Shown here: positions 18,096 to 27,430 of the stretch, in pieces
How positions within the stretch are numbered: the stretch's first letter is position 1
How the letters are laid out: every line of letters starts with the position of its first letter
Origin: Gemmata palustris
Lineage (GTDB): Bacteria > Planctomycetota > Planctomycetia > Gemmatales > Gemmataceae
Length of the DNA: 64,000 nt
Assembly: GCF_017939745.1 (NCBI RefSeq)
Contig: NZ_JAGKQQ010000001.1
Coordinates: 2,170,001-2,234,000 of the forward strand
Direction: 5' to 3'
Translations under genes and position numbers: made by a program
The notes under the pieces: model-generated
Seen by the model: only the letters and a program-made list of their open reading frames with translations
Told to the model about the DNA's origin: nothing
Database searches by the model: none

Positions 18096-18935
18096 GGGCT
18101 TGCCACAAGAGCCCGTTTTGCAACCATTCTGATCACCGGCGTTATCTCTGTCCTCACTTTTCTCTGGGCCGAGCATGCGGAGGCCGGTCACTACCTCGGC
18201 ATCTCGAAGGCGAGTTGGCAGAACCTGAGTGGCGGGGTTCTTGCCGCCGCGCTGTTCTTCGTGATCCAAACGGTGGTGGAGATGACTCGGGAGGCAGAGG
18301 CATCGGTTTTCGAACGCTGGTATAAAGACTTGTCCGGTGAGCATGGGATACGGAAGGCGTACCGCCAGAGGGGGAGCGATGACGTGCGGGCGGTGTACAT
18401 CGCCCTGATCGAAAAAGCTCAGAAGCGAGTCTGGGCATTCGGAATGACCAATCGGCATTTCGTCACTCAGAATGCAGAGGCTTTGGCCGCTGTAGCAACT
18501 CTTCGGCCTGTAGAGGTCGTCGTCGCATTTTGGGATCCTGACGCAAGCCTGAGGACGCCCGGCCGCCCAACGCAGGAGAGGTCCATTCTGGAGGTGCAGG
18601 CGGCACTGGAGCAGACGACCGGGGCGGAATGGGGCAAACAGATTGGCAATTCCGAGGCTGCACTCATTCGTCACTTCCCTGCGGGGGCGACCCGGCACGG
18701 GAACCTGCGGATGCTGCGGCTGGCGAGTGTAACCAATTTCAGTTGCTTGATTGTTGATGACGATGTGTTCTTTTTCCCCTTCCTAGCGGAACCGGAAAGC
18801 AACAATGATCCGATCATTCACTGCTCGGCCGATGGCGTAATCGGCCGGGCAATTGTGAGGCACTTCGAGGCGCTGCTCGCAGATAAAAACATCGCCCGCC
18901 AAGTTTATCCCGTACCACCAGGAGCTACTTCATGA
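18096..18935 (+). CDS. Membrane protein with PLD-like soluble domain, 5'-truncated by IS630
   Basis: The reading frame is open right from the IS630 end. It encodes two hydrophobic helices (FATILITGVISVLTFLW and LSGGVLAAALFFVIQTVV) followed by a roughly 210-residue soluble domain. The soluble part has RVWAFGMTNRHFVTQNAEAL and VEVVVAFWDPDAS, reminiscent of the phospholipase-D-like fold, but without a complete HKD motif. The original start is lost, and GTG at 18261 is the first plausible internal start, lying inside the second helix. The stop overlaps the kinase start by four bases (ATGA), so the two genes were translationally coupled. Function unknown; possibly a membrane effector or sensor. 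Confidence 0.55.
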   Translation, partial: GLATRARFATILITGVISVLTFLWAEHAEAGHYLGISKASWQNLSGGVLAAALFFVIQTVVEMTREAEASVFERWYKDLSGEHGIRKAYRQRGSDDVRAVYIALIEKAQKRVWAFGMTNRHFVTQNAEALAAVATLRPVEVVVAFWDPDASLRTPGRPTQERSILEVQAALEQTTGAEWGKQIGNSEAALIRHFPAGATRHGNLRMLRLASVTNFSCLIVDDDVFFFPFLAEPESNNDPIIHCSADGVIGRAIVRHFEALLADKNIARQVYPVPPGATS

Positions 18936-19525
18936 AGGTGGCACTGACCGGAGCCAGTTCGACCGGCAAGACCACCCTGATTGACCGTGTGCTGCGCCTC
19001 CCAAGTTGGCCGGCCGAGCTTCGACGATTCTTGACTGCAGACGCGCGGAGCCTCCTGGCAGAACTTGGGCACCACGGCATGGACGTCATGAAACCGGACG
19101 AAACTCGCTCCTTTCAGCAGGCGTATTTCCTCCGCAAACGGACGATCGAGCGAGACGTGGTATCCTTTATTACCGACCGTTCATTCGTCGATGTGGCCGC
19201 CTACTGGGCGGTGCGGGACACGGCGGGAATGGGCCAGGATGAACGGGACGAGTTGGTGACGCAGTGCCGCCAAGAGGCCGCGAAGTACGACCTTCACGTG
19301 TACCTTCCGTTCGGAAGCATACCGTTCGTATCCGATGGCTACCGTCCAACTGATCTAGAATTGCACAAAGCGATCGACCTTCAGATACGGGCTTTTCTTG
19401 ACAAGTGGGGGTTACGGTATCGGGTTCTTGAGACGGCGGATCTAGACGAACGTGTGGACTTACTTACTAACTGTACTTTCCGCGAAGTTATAGGCGGTTG
19501 GCGTAAGTTGTGGGGTCGGGAGTAG
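18932..19525 (+). CDS. P-loop kinase/ATPase (AAA_28/NadR-like), 3' end altered by IS
   Basis: A 197-residue P-loop protein with Walker A GASSTGKTT at residues 7-15, a YFLRKRTIERD helix and ITDRSFVDVAAYWAV resembling the Walker B/acceptor region of NadR-like nucleoside kinases. The last 18 residues come from the inserted IS (copy 2). Removing the IS and one TTACTAA duplication restores the ending VDLLTKWARGM and a TGA that overlaps the ATG of the radical SAM gene. So only six native C-terminal residues are lost, and the kinase may still work. It belongs to a three-gene coupled operon. Confidence 0.65.
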   Translation: MKVALTGASSTGKTTLIDRVLRLPSWPAELRRFLTADARSLLAELGHHGMDVMKPDETRSFQQAYFLRKRTIERDVVSFITDRSFVDVAAYWAVRDTAGMGQDERDELVTQCRQEAAKYDLHVYLPFGSIPFVSDGYRPTDLELHKAIDLQIRAFLDKWGLRYRVLETADLDERVDLLTNCTFREVIGGWRKLWGRE

Positions 19526-20952
19526 ACGAGTGCCGGCCCGTCCGGGAGGATGGCGTTACCACACGACCTCCCGACCCGAACGGACGCGGCCATGCCATCT
19601 TCGCATACTCCGGCCCCTCGGTGCCACTGGTTTTCAACCCTGGCCAAGGCTCTGGACCCGCGGTCCGGGCGGCGGCTCGCGGTCCTGTTCCTCGGGATCA
19701 TCCTGACCCGCGGGCGCCGCACCCTCGCGGGTTGGATCCGGGCCGCCGGGCTGTCGCCCCAGTACCGCCGGTGCTACGCCACGGCCGCGGCCGTGGGGCG
19801 CCGCACCGAGCGTATCGCCATGCGGTTGTTGGTCGAGGTTCTCAAGCCCATGGTGGCCGGTGCGCCTCGGGTGGTGCTGGCCCTCGACGACACCCCGACG
19901 GAGCGGTACGGGCCCAAGGTTCGAGGGGCCGGGGCGCACCACAACCCGACACCCGGGCCGGCCGGGGGCCCGTTCGTGTACGGGCACGTGTGGGTGGTCC
20001 TCGGGTTGTTGGTGGGACACCCCCTCGGGGGGATTGTGGCCCTCCCCCTGTTGGCCCGCCTGTACATCCGCCGCAAAGATCTCGGGGCCATCCCCGGGCC
20101 GGACCGGCCCGAGTTCGCAACCAAGTTGGTGATGGCCGTGGACCTGGTCCGGTGGGCCCACGGGTGGCTGAAGACGTGGGGCCGGGCCGTGTGGGTGGTG
20201 GCCGACGGGGCGTACGCCAAGGCCCCGGTGCTCAAGGCCCTACTCGCGCTCCGGGTGACCATGGTGAGCCGGCTCCGCAAGGACGCGGCCCTGTGGACGG
20301 TGCCCCCGGCCCGCGATCCGAGCGCCCGCGGGCGGCCCCGCGTGTACGGGGAGCAGCGGGTGTCGCTCGCCAAGCGGGCCGGGCACAAGGGCGGGTGGAC
20401 CACGGGCACGTTCACCCTGTATGGGAAGCCCGTGGAGAAGCGGTACAAGACGTTCGAGGCCACGTGGCGGCCGGCCGGGGGCACGATCCGGGTCGTCCTG
20501 GTGGACGAACCCAAGGGGTGGGTCGCGTTCTTCTGCACGGACCCCACGGCCTCCGTGGCCGACATCCTGGGCCTGATCGCGGACCGGTTCTCGTTGGAAA
20601 CCTGTTTTCGAGATCTCAAACAGGTCGCGGGCGCCGGTCACCAGCAGGTACGCGGGGTCGCGTCGAACGTGGGATGCTTCCACCTGTGTGCGTGGTCCCT
20701 CACGCTCACCGAGGTGTGGGCCTGGAACCAGAAGGCGGATGAACTGGTGGCCCATCGGGCGGCCTCCCCGTGGGACGATCCGAACCGGCGCCCGAGCCAC
20801 GCGGACAAGCGCCGGGCCTGGCAACGGGAGCTGCTGGCCGAGGAAATTCAGGCCGTTGTGGGCGAGCACCACGACCCCGCGAGAATCCGCGCCCTCGCGC
20901 ACCGGTGCCTGGATCTGGCTGCTTAAACGCTATAAGTTCGCGGAAAGTACAG
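19471..20952 (+). mobile_element. Insertion sequence, copy 2 (1482 bp)
   Basis: Same terminal repeats as copy 1 and the same orientation, flanked by the 7-base direct repeat TTACTAA (19464-19470 and 20953-20959). It is inserted into the last codons of the P-loop kinase gene and separates it from the radical SAM gene. Confidence 0.9.
19550..20926 (+). CDS. DDE transposase of IS copy 2
   Basis: Identical in protein sequence to the transposase at 14407-15783 (458 residues, same D-D-E motifs, same alternative ATG, here at 19592). It is intact. Confidence 0.85.
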   Translation: MALPHDLPTRTDAAMPSSHTPAPRCHWFSTLAKALDPRSGRRLAVLFLGIILTRGRRTLAGWIRAAGLSPQYRRCYATAAAVGRRTERIAMRLLVEVLKPMVAGAPRVVLALDDTPTERYGPKVRGAGAHHNPTPGPAGGPFVYGHVWVVLGLLVGHPLGGIVALPLLARLYIRRKDLGAIPGPDRPEFATKLVMAVDLVRWAHGWLKTWGRAVWVVADGAYAKAPVLKALLALRVTMVSRLRKDAALWTVPPARDPSARGRPRVYGEQRVSLAKRAGHKGGWTTGTFTLYGKPVEKRYKTFEATWRPAGGTIRVVLVDEPKGWVAFFCTDPTASVADILGLIADRFSLETCFRDLKQVAGAGHQQVRGVASNVGCFHLCAWSLTLTEVWAWNQKADELVAHRAASPWDDPNRRPSHADKRRAWQRELLAEEIQAVVGEHHDPARIRALAHRCLDLAA

Positions 20953-20977
20953 TTACTAAGTGGGCACGAGGAATGTG

Positions 20978-22420
20978 ATGGGGGATGTCCCACTAGCTTT
21001 TGTGTCAGCCGGTTTGACGCAACCGAAAAAGGGCGGCAACGCCTTCGCCTCCTACAATTTGTATTTGAATTACGGTCTGCTCGGCCTGGCGTCGATGGTA
21101 GCGCGTTGCGGGCGTACGGTCAGCGTTCATCACGGTAGATTTGATCTGCCCGAAGATGTTTGCGACCGTCTCACCGCAGCCGGTATGGCCAGAGACGACT
21201 CACCCGTCTTCCTTTCCATCCCAAGCGTGTTTGCACTCCCGTGGGCTGCTCGCTTCTGCCGGAAACTTAAGCAGAACAACCCGGATGCACGGATTGTGGC
21301 CGGCGGCAGGTGGGTCATGGATGAAGACGGAGCGTGGGTGCGGTCAAAGATTCCGGAACTTGATCTCTGCGTGTATGGAACGGCCGAAGAGAGAATCATC
21401 GATCTCCTCTCCCCCCGCAATTGGCCGTTTATTCCGTACACCGATGCGTCCCCAGGGAAGCTCAGTGCGGCTCGCCCAGCCTTCCCAGCGCTCGACTATC
21501 GGCTAATGCCCGATTATGAGGACTTTCACCCTAGTTTGGAGGTTTCTCGCGGGTGCGGGATGGGGTGCAGTTTCTGCCTTGAGGCTTCCGTTCCGCTATC
21601 AGATATGCGACCCGCGGCCGAGGTGGTCACAGCCCTCCGATCTTACGATGACCTGTATGCACGGGGACAGTTTGGCACCTATTTCGAGGCGTCCTTCTTC
21701 CGCCCACCGAGTCCCTGGATAATCGACTTCTGCGAGGCCTATGCTCAAGCAGGGCTGAGATGCCGGTGGAGATGCGAAACCCGCGTTGATAGCCTGACTC
21801 CGGCTGGGCTGAGCGCCCTCGCAGGGGCGGGACTAAAGGTTGTCGATCTAGGGCTGGAGTCAGCGAGCCGTATCCAATTACAACGTATGGGGAAAACACA
21901 TCTGCCTGAGGTGTACCTGCGTCGCGCGAGTGCTCTGTTGCGTGAATGTAAGGCCTCCGGTGTGTGGGCTAAGGTCAATGTCCTGCTTTACGCTGGCGAA
22001 ACACACGACACACTACGAGAGACTCTGGACTGGCTCAGCTCTCACTCGCAGTACATCAAAGGAGTTTCTGTCAACCCGCTTGTTGTTTACGGCCGCTCAC
22101 CGTCTGCCCAATCTTACCTCACGTCCCTGGAAGAATACGGAGCAACTCCCGTCGATCATGAGGCTCTTGGTCGGGACGGGTATGCGCATATGCATCTGAG
22201 CCCATCCATCGATTACGCGGCCTCGGAAGCGTTGGTGGGACATATCTCGAAGATGTTCATGAGCGACCGGGACTACTACGATCTGAAGTATTTCTGTTAT
22301 TTCCCGCGGTGGATGGACTACGGTCACTTCTCGCGAATCGCTGCTGCATGCGCTCCGGACCAACTGCCGTTTTCCACAACGGGGCGAGAAGATTCTATCT
22401 ACGTCGGTCCGGCGGCGTGA
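20978..22420 (+). CDS. Radical SAM protein, B12-binding-like N-terminus
   Basis: A 480-residue radical SAM enzyme. The N-terminal 170 residues look like the Rossmann domain of B12-type radical SAM proteins (FLSIPSVFALPWAARF, RIVAGGRWVMDEDG, LDLCVYGTAEERI). The cluster motif follows near residue 193 as SRGCGMGCSFCLEAS (CxxxCxxC), and the barrel contains CETRVDSLTP and VVDLGLESASRIQLQRMGKTH. The ATG at 20978 is chosen because, before IS insertion, it overlapped the TGA of the kinase gene; the ATG at 20960 is created next to the IS end. Substrate unknown; the partner kinase suggests work on a nucleotide-like or peptide substrate. Confidence 0.8.
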   Translation: MGDVPLAFVSAGLTQPKKGGNAFASYNLYLNYGLLGLASMVARCGRTVSVHHGRFDLPEDVCDRLTAAGMARDDSPVFLSIPSVFALPWAARFCRKLKQNNPDARIVAGGRWVMDEDGAWVRSKIPELDLCVYGTAEERIIDLLSPRNWPFIPYTDASPGKLSAARPAFPALDYRLMPDYEDFHPSLEVSRGCGMGCSFCLEASVPLSDMRPAAEVVTALRSYDDLYARGQFGTYFEASFFRPPSPWIIDFCEAYAQAGLRCRWRCETRVDSLTPAGLSALAGAGLKVVDLGLESASRIQLQRMGKTHLPEVYLRRASALLRECKASGVWAKVNVLLYAGETHDTLRETLDWLSSHSQYIKGVSVNPLVVYGRSPSAQSYLTSLEEYGATPVDHEALGRDGYAHMHLSPSIDYAASEALVGHISKMFMSDRDYYDLKYFCYFPRWMDYGHFSRIAAACAPDQLPFSTTGREDSIYVGPAA

Positions 22421-22580
22421 CTTTTCGCTCCCCGACCATACTAAAGTCGATGGGAGTCCCAGTATCGGAAGGGAAGTGGATTTTCCGCCACGCTCTCACG
22501 AACTTGCGATTGGAAGTGGGGGTTGGGCTGACCAACTCCCTATTCACTCGATCTGACCTCATTAGTCGCACTGGGAGGTG

Positions 22581-23300
22581 CTATTTCTTCTTGGTAGCCG
22601 TCGCCTTCCCTTGTGCCTTTTTCACTTTGGCTTTGACGGCAGCCTTCGCTTTGGGAGGGGCTGGCATTGCTGATACGAAGAGATGCTGCAGTCGGAAAAG
22701 AACCATCGCATCCGCACGCGTGTGCCGCGATTCTTTGGCGCGCGTGTCGTTCGGACGGTACGGGCAGGCTTCCCATTCGCCTGGTGCTTCCAGGCCCAGC
22801 GAGAGGTGGTGTTTTTTTATGTTCTTCAAGACATTATCCATCGCCCGGGTTACGTCGCCATCGAGGACGTAACCGATCATCCCGCCATGATCGACGTGTC
22901 GGCTGTATTTACCGTCCACGAAACGCTGCATTCCTTCCTTAATGTACTGGTCGGCAAGCGACTTCATTACGCCATCAACGCGAGCGTTCAATCGCTTCGC
23001 TTCGAGGCAGTAGTAATAACTGCCATCGTGGCCTGGGAAGAACACAATGTCTTTTCTGCCGGTCTCCTTCGCCAAATCAACATCGATTTCGACATCTTCA
23101 TAACGGATAAGGAAGCGGTGCGCCTGTCGGTCGCGCTTCTTTAACATGGCGGCGTACAACCGGATCGAGACCGCCTCTTCCAGCTCGTCGTGAACCGGCG
23201 GCGAGATCTGATCCCAAGCTTCGAGGGTCAGTTCGAGGACGGCGCTGACGCCACCACCTTCGAGGAAGCCGTCCCATTCGTTGCTATCGCCCACCGTCAT
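22581..23300 (-). CDS. Probable PD-(D/E)XK nuclease subunit of an RM-like operon
   Basis: A 239-residue protein. ATG at 23300 is preceded by AAGGAGG at ideal spacing and overlaps the stop of the methylase gene by four bases. The segment RKDIVFFPG then YYYCLEAKRLN (about residues 78-102) has the D...E-x-K arrangement of the PD-(D/E)XK nuclease core. The C-terminus is a Lys/Ala-rich tail (KAKAAVKAKVKKAQGKATA) that may bind DNA. Position and coupling to an N6-adenine methylase make it the likely cleaving subunit. I recognise the motif but not a named family. Confidence 0.6.
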   Translation of the reverse strand: MTVGDSNEWDGFLEGGGVSAVLELTLEAWDQISPPVHDELEEAVSIRLYAAMLKKRDRQAHRFLIRYEDVEIDVDLAKETGRKDIVFFPGHDGSYYYCLEAKRLNARVDGVMKSLADQYIKEGMQRFVDGKYSRHVDHGGMIGYVLDGDVTRAMDNVLKNIKKHHLSLGLEAPGEWEACPYRPNDTRAKESRHTRADAMVLFRLQHLFVSAMPAPPKAKAAVKAKVKKAQGKATATKKK

Positions 23301-26300
23301 ACGTCCTCCTTGCGGCGCATGAGGAGGGTGCCGGCGATCTCGTCCGCGTCGTTCAGAGCTGCGGTCCGCGTCCAAAACCTCATGCCTATGGGTTTCGTGA
23401 CGTAGAGCAGTGTCTTGTCGAAAACTTTCAAGTCGCGAACCAGCGCGAGGCTACCTTGATTCGAACCGGCCACATGTTGGATTCGGATGAGAGTGGCGAG
23501 TATGTTCTTCGTTGCTGAATCGAGATGCGATGCAGCACGGCCGCGCAGAACCTTTTCCAGTACGACCATGCCAACCCCCAGCTTCCCATCGGTGATGGCG
23601 CGGCCTTCAACCTGAAAATCCTTGCTCGCCCATTGATTCAGCGTTTCACATAACAGAGCCACATATGCCTGGCAATTCGCTGGCTTGGCGGGTAAGATCG
23701 TTGGAACTGCAATTCGTGTCCGGGTTGGGCGAACGCTCGGGATGATAACTGCGTTGGTATCTTGAATAAGCATCCGTTCGATATCGTTGAGGTCAAAATA
23801 CTCGTCAACGAGCTCTTCGGCGCGAACTTGGGCCTTCTTGACGATGTTGTCGCGTCCGAGAGCCTCCCCGGCCGTTTCCTTAATGGCATCGGTCATGATC
23901 TTGCCAACTTCGGCAATGATCTCCGACGCGCGATCTGGATTGTCCGCGTCTTCTGGGAATGGAAACGGCAGACGCATGAGATCGTCTATATCCACTCGCG
24001 CACGGCTCACGCCCCAACTCGCAGAAGTGTGAAAGAGGAAATACCGCGCGAGGTTCGATCGCAAATAAAATGTCAGCATCGCAAGCAAGTCGGCATCTTT
24101 TGATGGCCCGTGAATACCGCGAATGCCGTGACGGTAGGCAATGTTGAGGTTGGCAAACGCCACCTTCGAGAACCCCTCCGTTACCAGAACTAGAGGTTTC
24201 TTGAATATGACGGTGTCACTAATCCCGCGGCGTAGTGAAAGCTCCAAGCTCTCTTGAGTGTCACAGTCTCCAGGGATCATAAAAAGATCGAGGCTGTGCG
24301 TTCCGGCTTCGACCCTCGCCGTCCGCGCCAGCGTCAGCGTTTTTCGCGAGTCGGCGCGGTCGTTGTCCCCGAACGGCTCGAACCCTTCGGCAATGATCCA
24401 CCGCTTGCCCTTATCCTTTCCCCGCTGTCCGAGCACGTCTCGTAATCGCGAGAAAAGCTTCAGGCGATCAAGCAGTCGACGATCACGGGACGTAGCCCAG
24501 TAGCGCTCTTTCCAGATCAGTGGCGCATCCGCGCCGCGCAAGTCGTCGAGAACCTCGCGCACGGTTAGCCGCCCTCGATCCTGAGGAAGAATGGTGATAA
24601 CTTCGGCTTGCGTGACCGCCCAATCCGTTTTCGGTGCCCAGTAATCAATCTGGTGGGCACTATCTGCGGGTTTTTTCTTCGTGTAGCCAATTACCAGCGC
24701 CGGTGCCTCCGCTTCCTCGAAGAGGAACCGCTGATAATCCGCTAAATTCAGGATGAGTTCTACAGCGTGAGCCGGAAACAGCTTCTTTTGAAAATCGATG
24801 GCGCTTTCTGTGTGATTGAAAAGCAGTCCGTGCGGCAACACCAAATATGCGAGCCCATCTTCCGTCAAATGTTCCGGAGATTTCCATACGAACGCAGCGG
24901 CGAGTTGCTTGCCCGGTAGCGGCAGATCACGCCCTGAACACCACTTCACCGATGGCGCGTCTTTACCCTTCACCGTCGCCCAAGGCGGATTGCCGACGAC
25001 GAAATCCACCTTTTCAGGCAGGTCGGCGGCTGGAGTGAAGAAGTCGGCACAGCGAATCGCCCCTGCTGTGTTCTTCGCGTCCACGACGAGACGCGGCAGT
25101 ACCTTTACCTTTTTCAGTACCCGGCGGATGTCCGGCGGTGAAAGTTGATCGAGGAAGGCCAGATAGAGGCTAAATGCCGCGATGCGGCAGGCGGTCCGGT
25201 TCTTGTCAATTCCGTACAGATTCGTCTGAAGGATCGTGGTCAATCCCTTCAGTTTCGCATCGTAAACCGCTTTGGGATTAGCGCGTCCCCATTCCTCTGC
25301 AAGGCGGTTGAATAGTCCGACCAAGAAAATACCTGAGCCGCAGGCTGGGTCCAAGAATCGCTTGTCGAGTAAGGTCGGAGCACTTGCAATTACCCGATCA
25401 AGCACCAGTTCCGCCAGGAAGCGCGGGGTATAGAACGCTCCGGCAGCTTTTTTTTCCTCGGCACCCGCTACTTTCAAAAAATGTTCGTAGATGGCGCTGA
25501 TCGTCTCGATCGGGATGATACCGAACTCGTAAGGCCAGAAGCTCTGCTGTTTGGTGCGAGGATCGGTGCCCCGGAAGAAGTTGTTCAGTACGTCCAGATG
25601 TTCCACCCGAACCTGCTTGGCCTCGGCATCAAGGTCGTCACTAAACAGATCGCCGTTGAAGTCCTCGCCGAGTTGCACAAATAGTTTGTAAAGGTCTGCC
25701 TTCGCGTCCGATCTCTTGTCGCGGCCGAGGATATCCCGCAGATGTTCAGCGTCGAGGATGCCAGCCTGTTCGAGGTATTTTCGGTCGATCACTTCTCGAT
25801 CAAAGAGGTAGCAGGTGAAGACGAGGCGGCACAAAAGAGCGTCGAGGGTGTCTGATTCGAGCCGCGCCACCTTAACCTGACCCAACACGGCCCGCGTGGC
25901 TTCCAAGTTGTGAAGCAAATTGCGATCGACCCGCTGTTCGGGGTCGAACGCGGGTCGGTGCTCGCGGAAGTACTCCCTTGATTCGACAGAAAGAATGAAC
26001 GATTGAAGTTGTTCGGCGACACGCTGCATTTTCTGCACAAACCCGCCCGGATTCCCGGGTACGGCATTCGGCAACGTCGGCTGGGAGAGGCTGGAGTAGA
26101 CATGCACCTCATCGCTCGTGATCAGGACCAGGATCGGCGCTACGCCCTGATTCCAGAATGTTCGATGGAGCGCTGATACTTCTGCGGAGTCGAGCCGCTG
26201 CATGAGTCGAAAGTAGATGATCGGGCTGCTATCGGAACACAGCACGCCGTCGAGGCGCAAGTCCTCGAATGCCCGGCGCAGCACATGCGCCTGACCGGCA

Positions 26301-26413
26301 GCATTCCCGGCCTCGTCGATGTCGGTCGGATTGGAGAAGAACGACGGCGGTTTCCTTCCGTCGAGCCCGAACTCTTTCTGCCAATCTGTTCCCGATGTTG
26401 TGGGCATCTTCAC
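23297..26413 (-). CDS. Type II-like N6-adenine DNA methyltransferase (Eco57I/TaqI-like)
   Basis: A 1038-residue protein. S-adenosylmethionine motif I is FLDPACGSGIFLVGLFNRL near residue 354, and the adenine catalytic motif IV is VVGNPPWATVK near 476. A long N-terminal helical region and a C-terminal target-recognition-like region flank the methylase core, as in Eco57I-class enzymes. No clear nuclease motif is seen at its N-terminus, which fits a separate nuclease in the next gene. The start is GTG 26413 or ATG 26407, both within reach of an upstream AGGGG. It is preceded by a small HTH gene six bases upstream. Confidence 0.82.
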   Translation of the reverse strand: MKMPTTSGTDWQKEFGLDGRKPPSFFSNPTDIDEAGNAAGQAHVLRRAFEDLRLDGVLCSDSSPIIYFRLMQRLDSAEVSALHRTFWNQGVAPILVLITSDEVHVYSSLSQPTLPNAVPGNPGGFVQKMQRVAEQLQSFILSVESREYFREHRPAFDPEQRVDRNLLHNLEATRAVLGQVKVARLESDTLDALLCRLVFTCYLFDREVIDRKYLEQAGILDAEHLRDILGRDKRSDAKADLYKLFVQLGEDFNGDLFSDDLDAEAKQVRVEHLDVLNNFFRGTDPRTKQQSFWPYEFGIIPIETISAIYEHFLKVAGAEEKKAAGAFYTPRFLAELVLDRVIASAPTLLDKRFLDPACGSGIFLVGLFNRLAEEWGRANPKAVYDAKLKGLTTILQTNLYGIDKNRTACRIAAFSLYLAFLDQLSPPDIRRVLKKVKVLPRLVVDAKNTAGAIRCADFFTPAADLPEKVDFVVGNPPWATVKGKDAPSVKWCSGRDLPLPGKQLAAAFVWKSPEHLTEDGLAYLVLPHGLLFNHTESAIDFQKKLFPAHAVELILNLADYQRFLFEEAEAPALVIGYTKKKPADSAHQIDYWAPKTDWAVTQAEVITILPQDRGRLTVREVLDDLRGADAPLIWKERYWATSRDRRLLDRLKLFSRLRDVLGQRGKDKGKRWIIAEGFEPFGDNDRADSRKTLTLARTARVEAGTHSLDLFMIPGDCDTQESLELSLRRGISDTVIFKKPLVLVTEGFSKVAFANLNIAYRHGIRGIHGPSKDADLLAMLTFYLRSNLARYFLFHTSASWGVSRARVDIDDLMRLPFPFPEDADNPDRASEIIAEVGKIMTDAIKETAGEALGRDNIVKKAQVRAEELVDEYFDLNDIERMLIQDTNAVIIPSVRPTRTRIAVPTILPAKPANCQAYVALLCETLNQWASKDFQVEGRAITDGKLGVGMVVLEKVLRGRAASHLDSATKNILATLIRIQHVAGSNQGSLALVRDLKVFDKTLLYVTKPIGMRFWTRTAALNDADEIAGTLLMRRKEDV

Positions 26414-26419
26414 CGGCCC

Positions 26420-26665
26420 CTACGTCTGGGGAACTTCGCCGGGCTCAGAAACCATCTCGTAAGCCCAACGGCGGGCAAGTCGAACAGAACGGATGCAGTA
26501 CCCCCGCTGCCTCAGTGCGATGATGTCGCGCGAAAGCGTCGGCACCGAAACCCCGAGCTGTTTGGCCAAAGCAGGAGCGGAGTGCTTCTTGGACCGAAGT
26601 AGCCGGACCAGATCTTCGAGGCGATGCCCGATCGCAAGAGACTTCTCGTAAAGCATCTGCGCCAC
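26420..26665 (-). CDS. Small HTH regulator, DeoR/HTH_11-type
   Basis: 81 residues (GTG start at 26665; ATG at 26656 also possible, with AGGAG upstream). RLEDLVRLLRSKKHSAPALAKQLG then VSVPTLSRDIIALRQRGYCI is a winged helix-turn-helix of the DeoR/WYL-like N-terminal type. It is the first gene of the methylase/nuclease operon and probably controls it, the role small regulators play in restriction-modification loci. Confidence 0.7.
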   Translation of the reverse strand: MAQMLYEKSLAIGHRLEDLVRLLRSKKHSAPALAKQLGVSVPTLSRDIIALRQRGYCIRSVRLARRWAYEMVSEPGEVPQT

Positions 26666-26877
26666 GTCTCCTGTGGCGAAGGCTATCCTCGCGTGATAGA
26701 CTTGTCAAGGACCGTGGGCACACTTGTTCAGTACGCTGCGGGCGGTTTTTGCCTGCTGAAGGGATTGCAGCGAATGTACGGGGCCTCTGGCCGAGTGACG
26801 CCACTTCGAGCCCGCCTCCCAGCTATAGAAGATATTAAATTTTGCAGAATATTTGATTGCCGTGCAATATGGTATCG

Positions 26878-27114
26878 TTACCCAGCCGCCCGCATCCGCC
26901 GCGACATTGTGACCCAGACGATGGGCGGCGTCTCGGTCACGCCCGTCACGAACAGCCACACGTCGGCCTTCCCCGCCAAACGCACGGGGACTCGCTGCCC
27001 CTGCCCGAGCCCGAAGCGCTGCCAATCGTCGACATCGAACCGCACGCGCAGGCCCTCGTCCGTCTCGACCACTTAAGCCCACACCTCGGTCCCGTTCAGT
27101 ACCACCGGCTGCAT
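26878..27114 (-). pseudogene. Small conserved-looking protein with in-frame stop
   Basis: ATG at 27114 opens MQPVVLNGTEVWA and meets a TAA at codon 14. The frame then continues without a stop as VVETDEGLRVRFDVDDWQRFGLG and so on for 64 more residues. The downstream part has the composition of a real protein and could also start at the GTG at 27072. Function unknown. Confidence 0.35.
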
Positions 27115-27430
27115 GTCCGCACCCTCAGATGCAAATAGTGAACATAGATGCGCTATTGCGATGGGAGAAGCAAATCGGTTTGCGGGATTTAGGTGGTAGG
27201 GGAGGTCGGCATGCGCAGGCGCAGCATCTATGTCGGACGGCGTGGGGCGAGGACTTCAGCAGATCAACAGACCTCAACGAGAATCGGTAGCGTCTTTTCC
27301 GGCCGCGCGCGTTCTCCGGCCCGCTCAGTAGCAAACCCACACGAACCGACCACAACCGAGCTTCGCGCTGTTGCTCGGCTGCATGTTCGGCGGCATCCTG
27401 ACCCCTGGGGAATCGAACCGGGGGAGCATC
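27115..27430. other. Gap with no convincing gene
   Basis: About 315 bases between two small ORFs. It includes a short palindrome GCAAATCGGTTTGC near 27170. A minus-strand frame runs through here and over the next gene, but it lacks a start site and protein-like composition. Confidence 0.4.

Noticed and set aside
14328-20952. Composite transposon made of the two IS copies
   Set aside because: The copies have different target duplications (CTAGTT, TTACTAA) on both sides of each, so they inserted independently.
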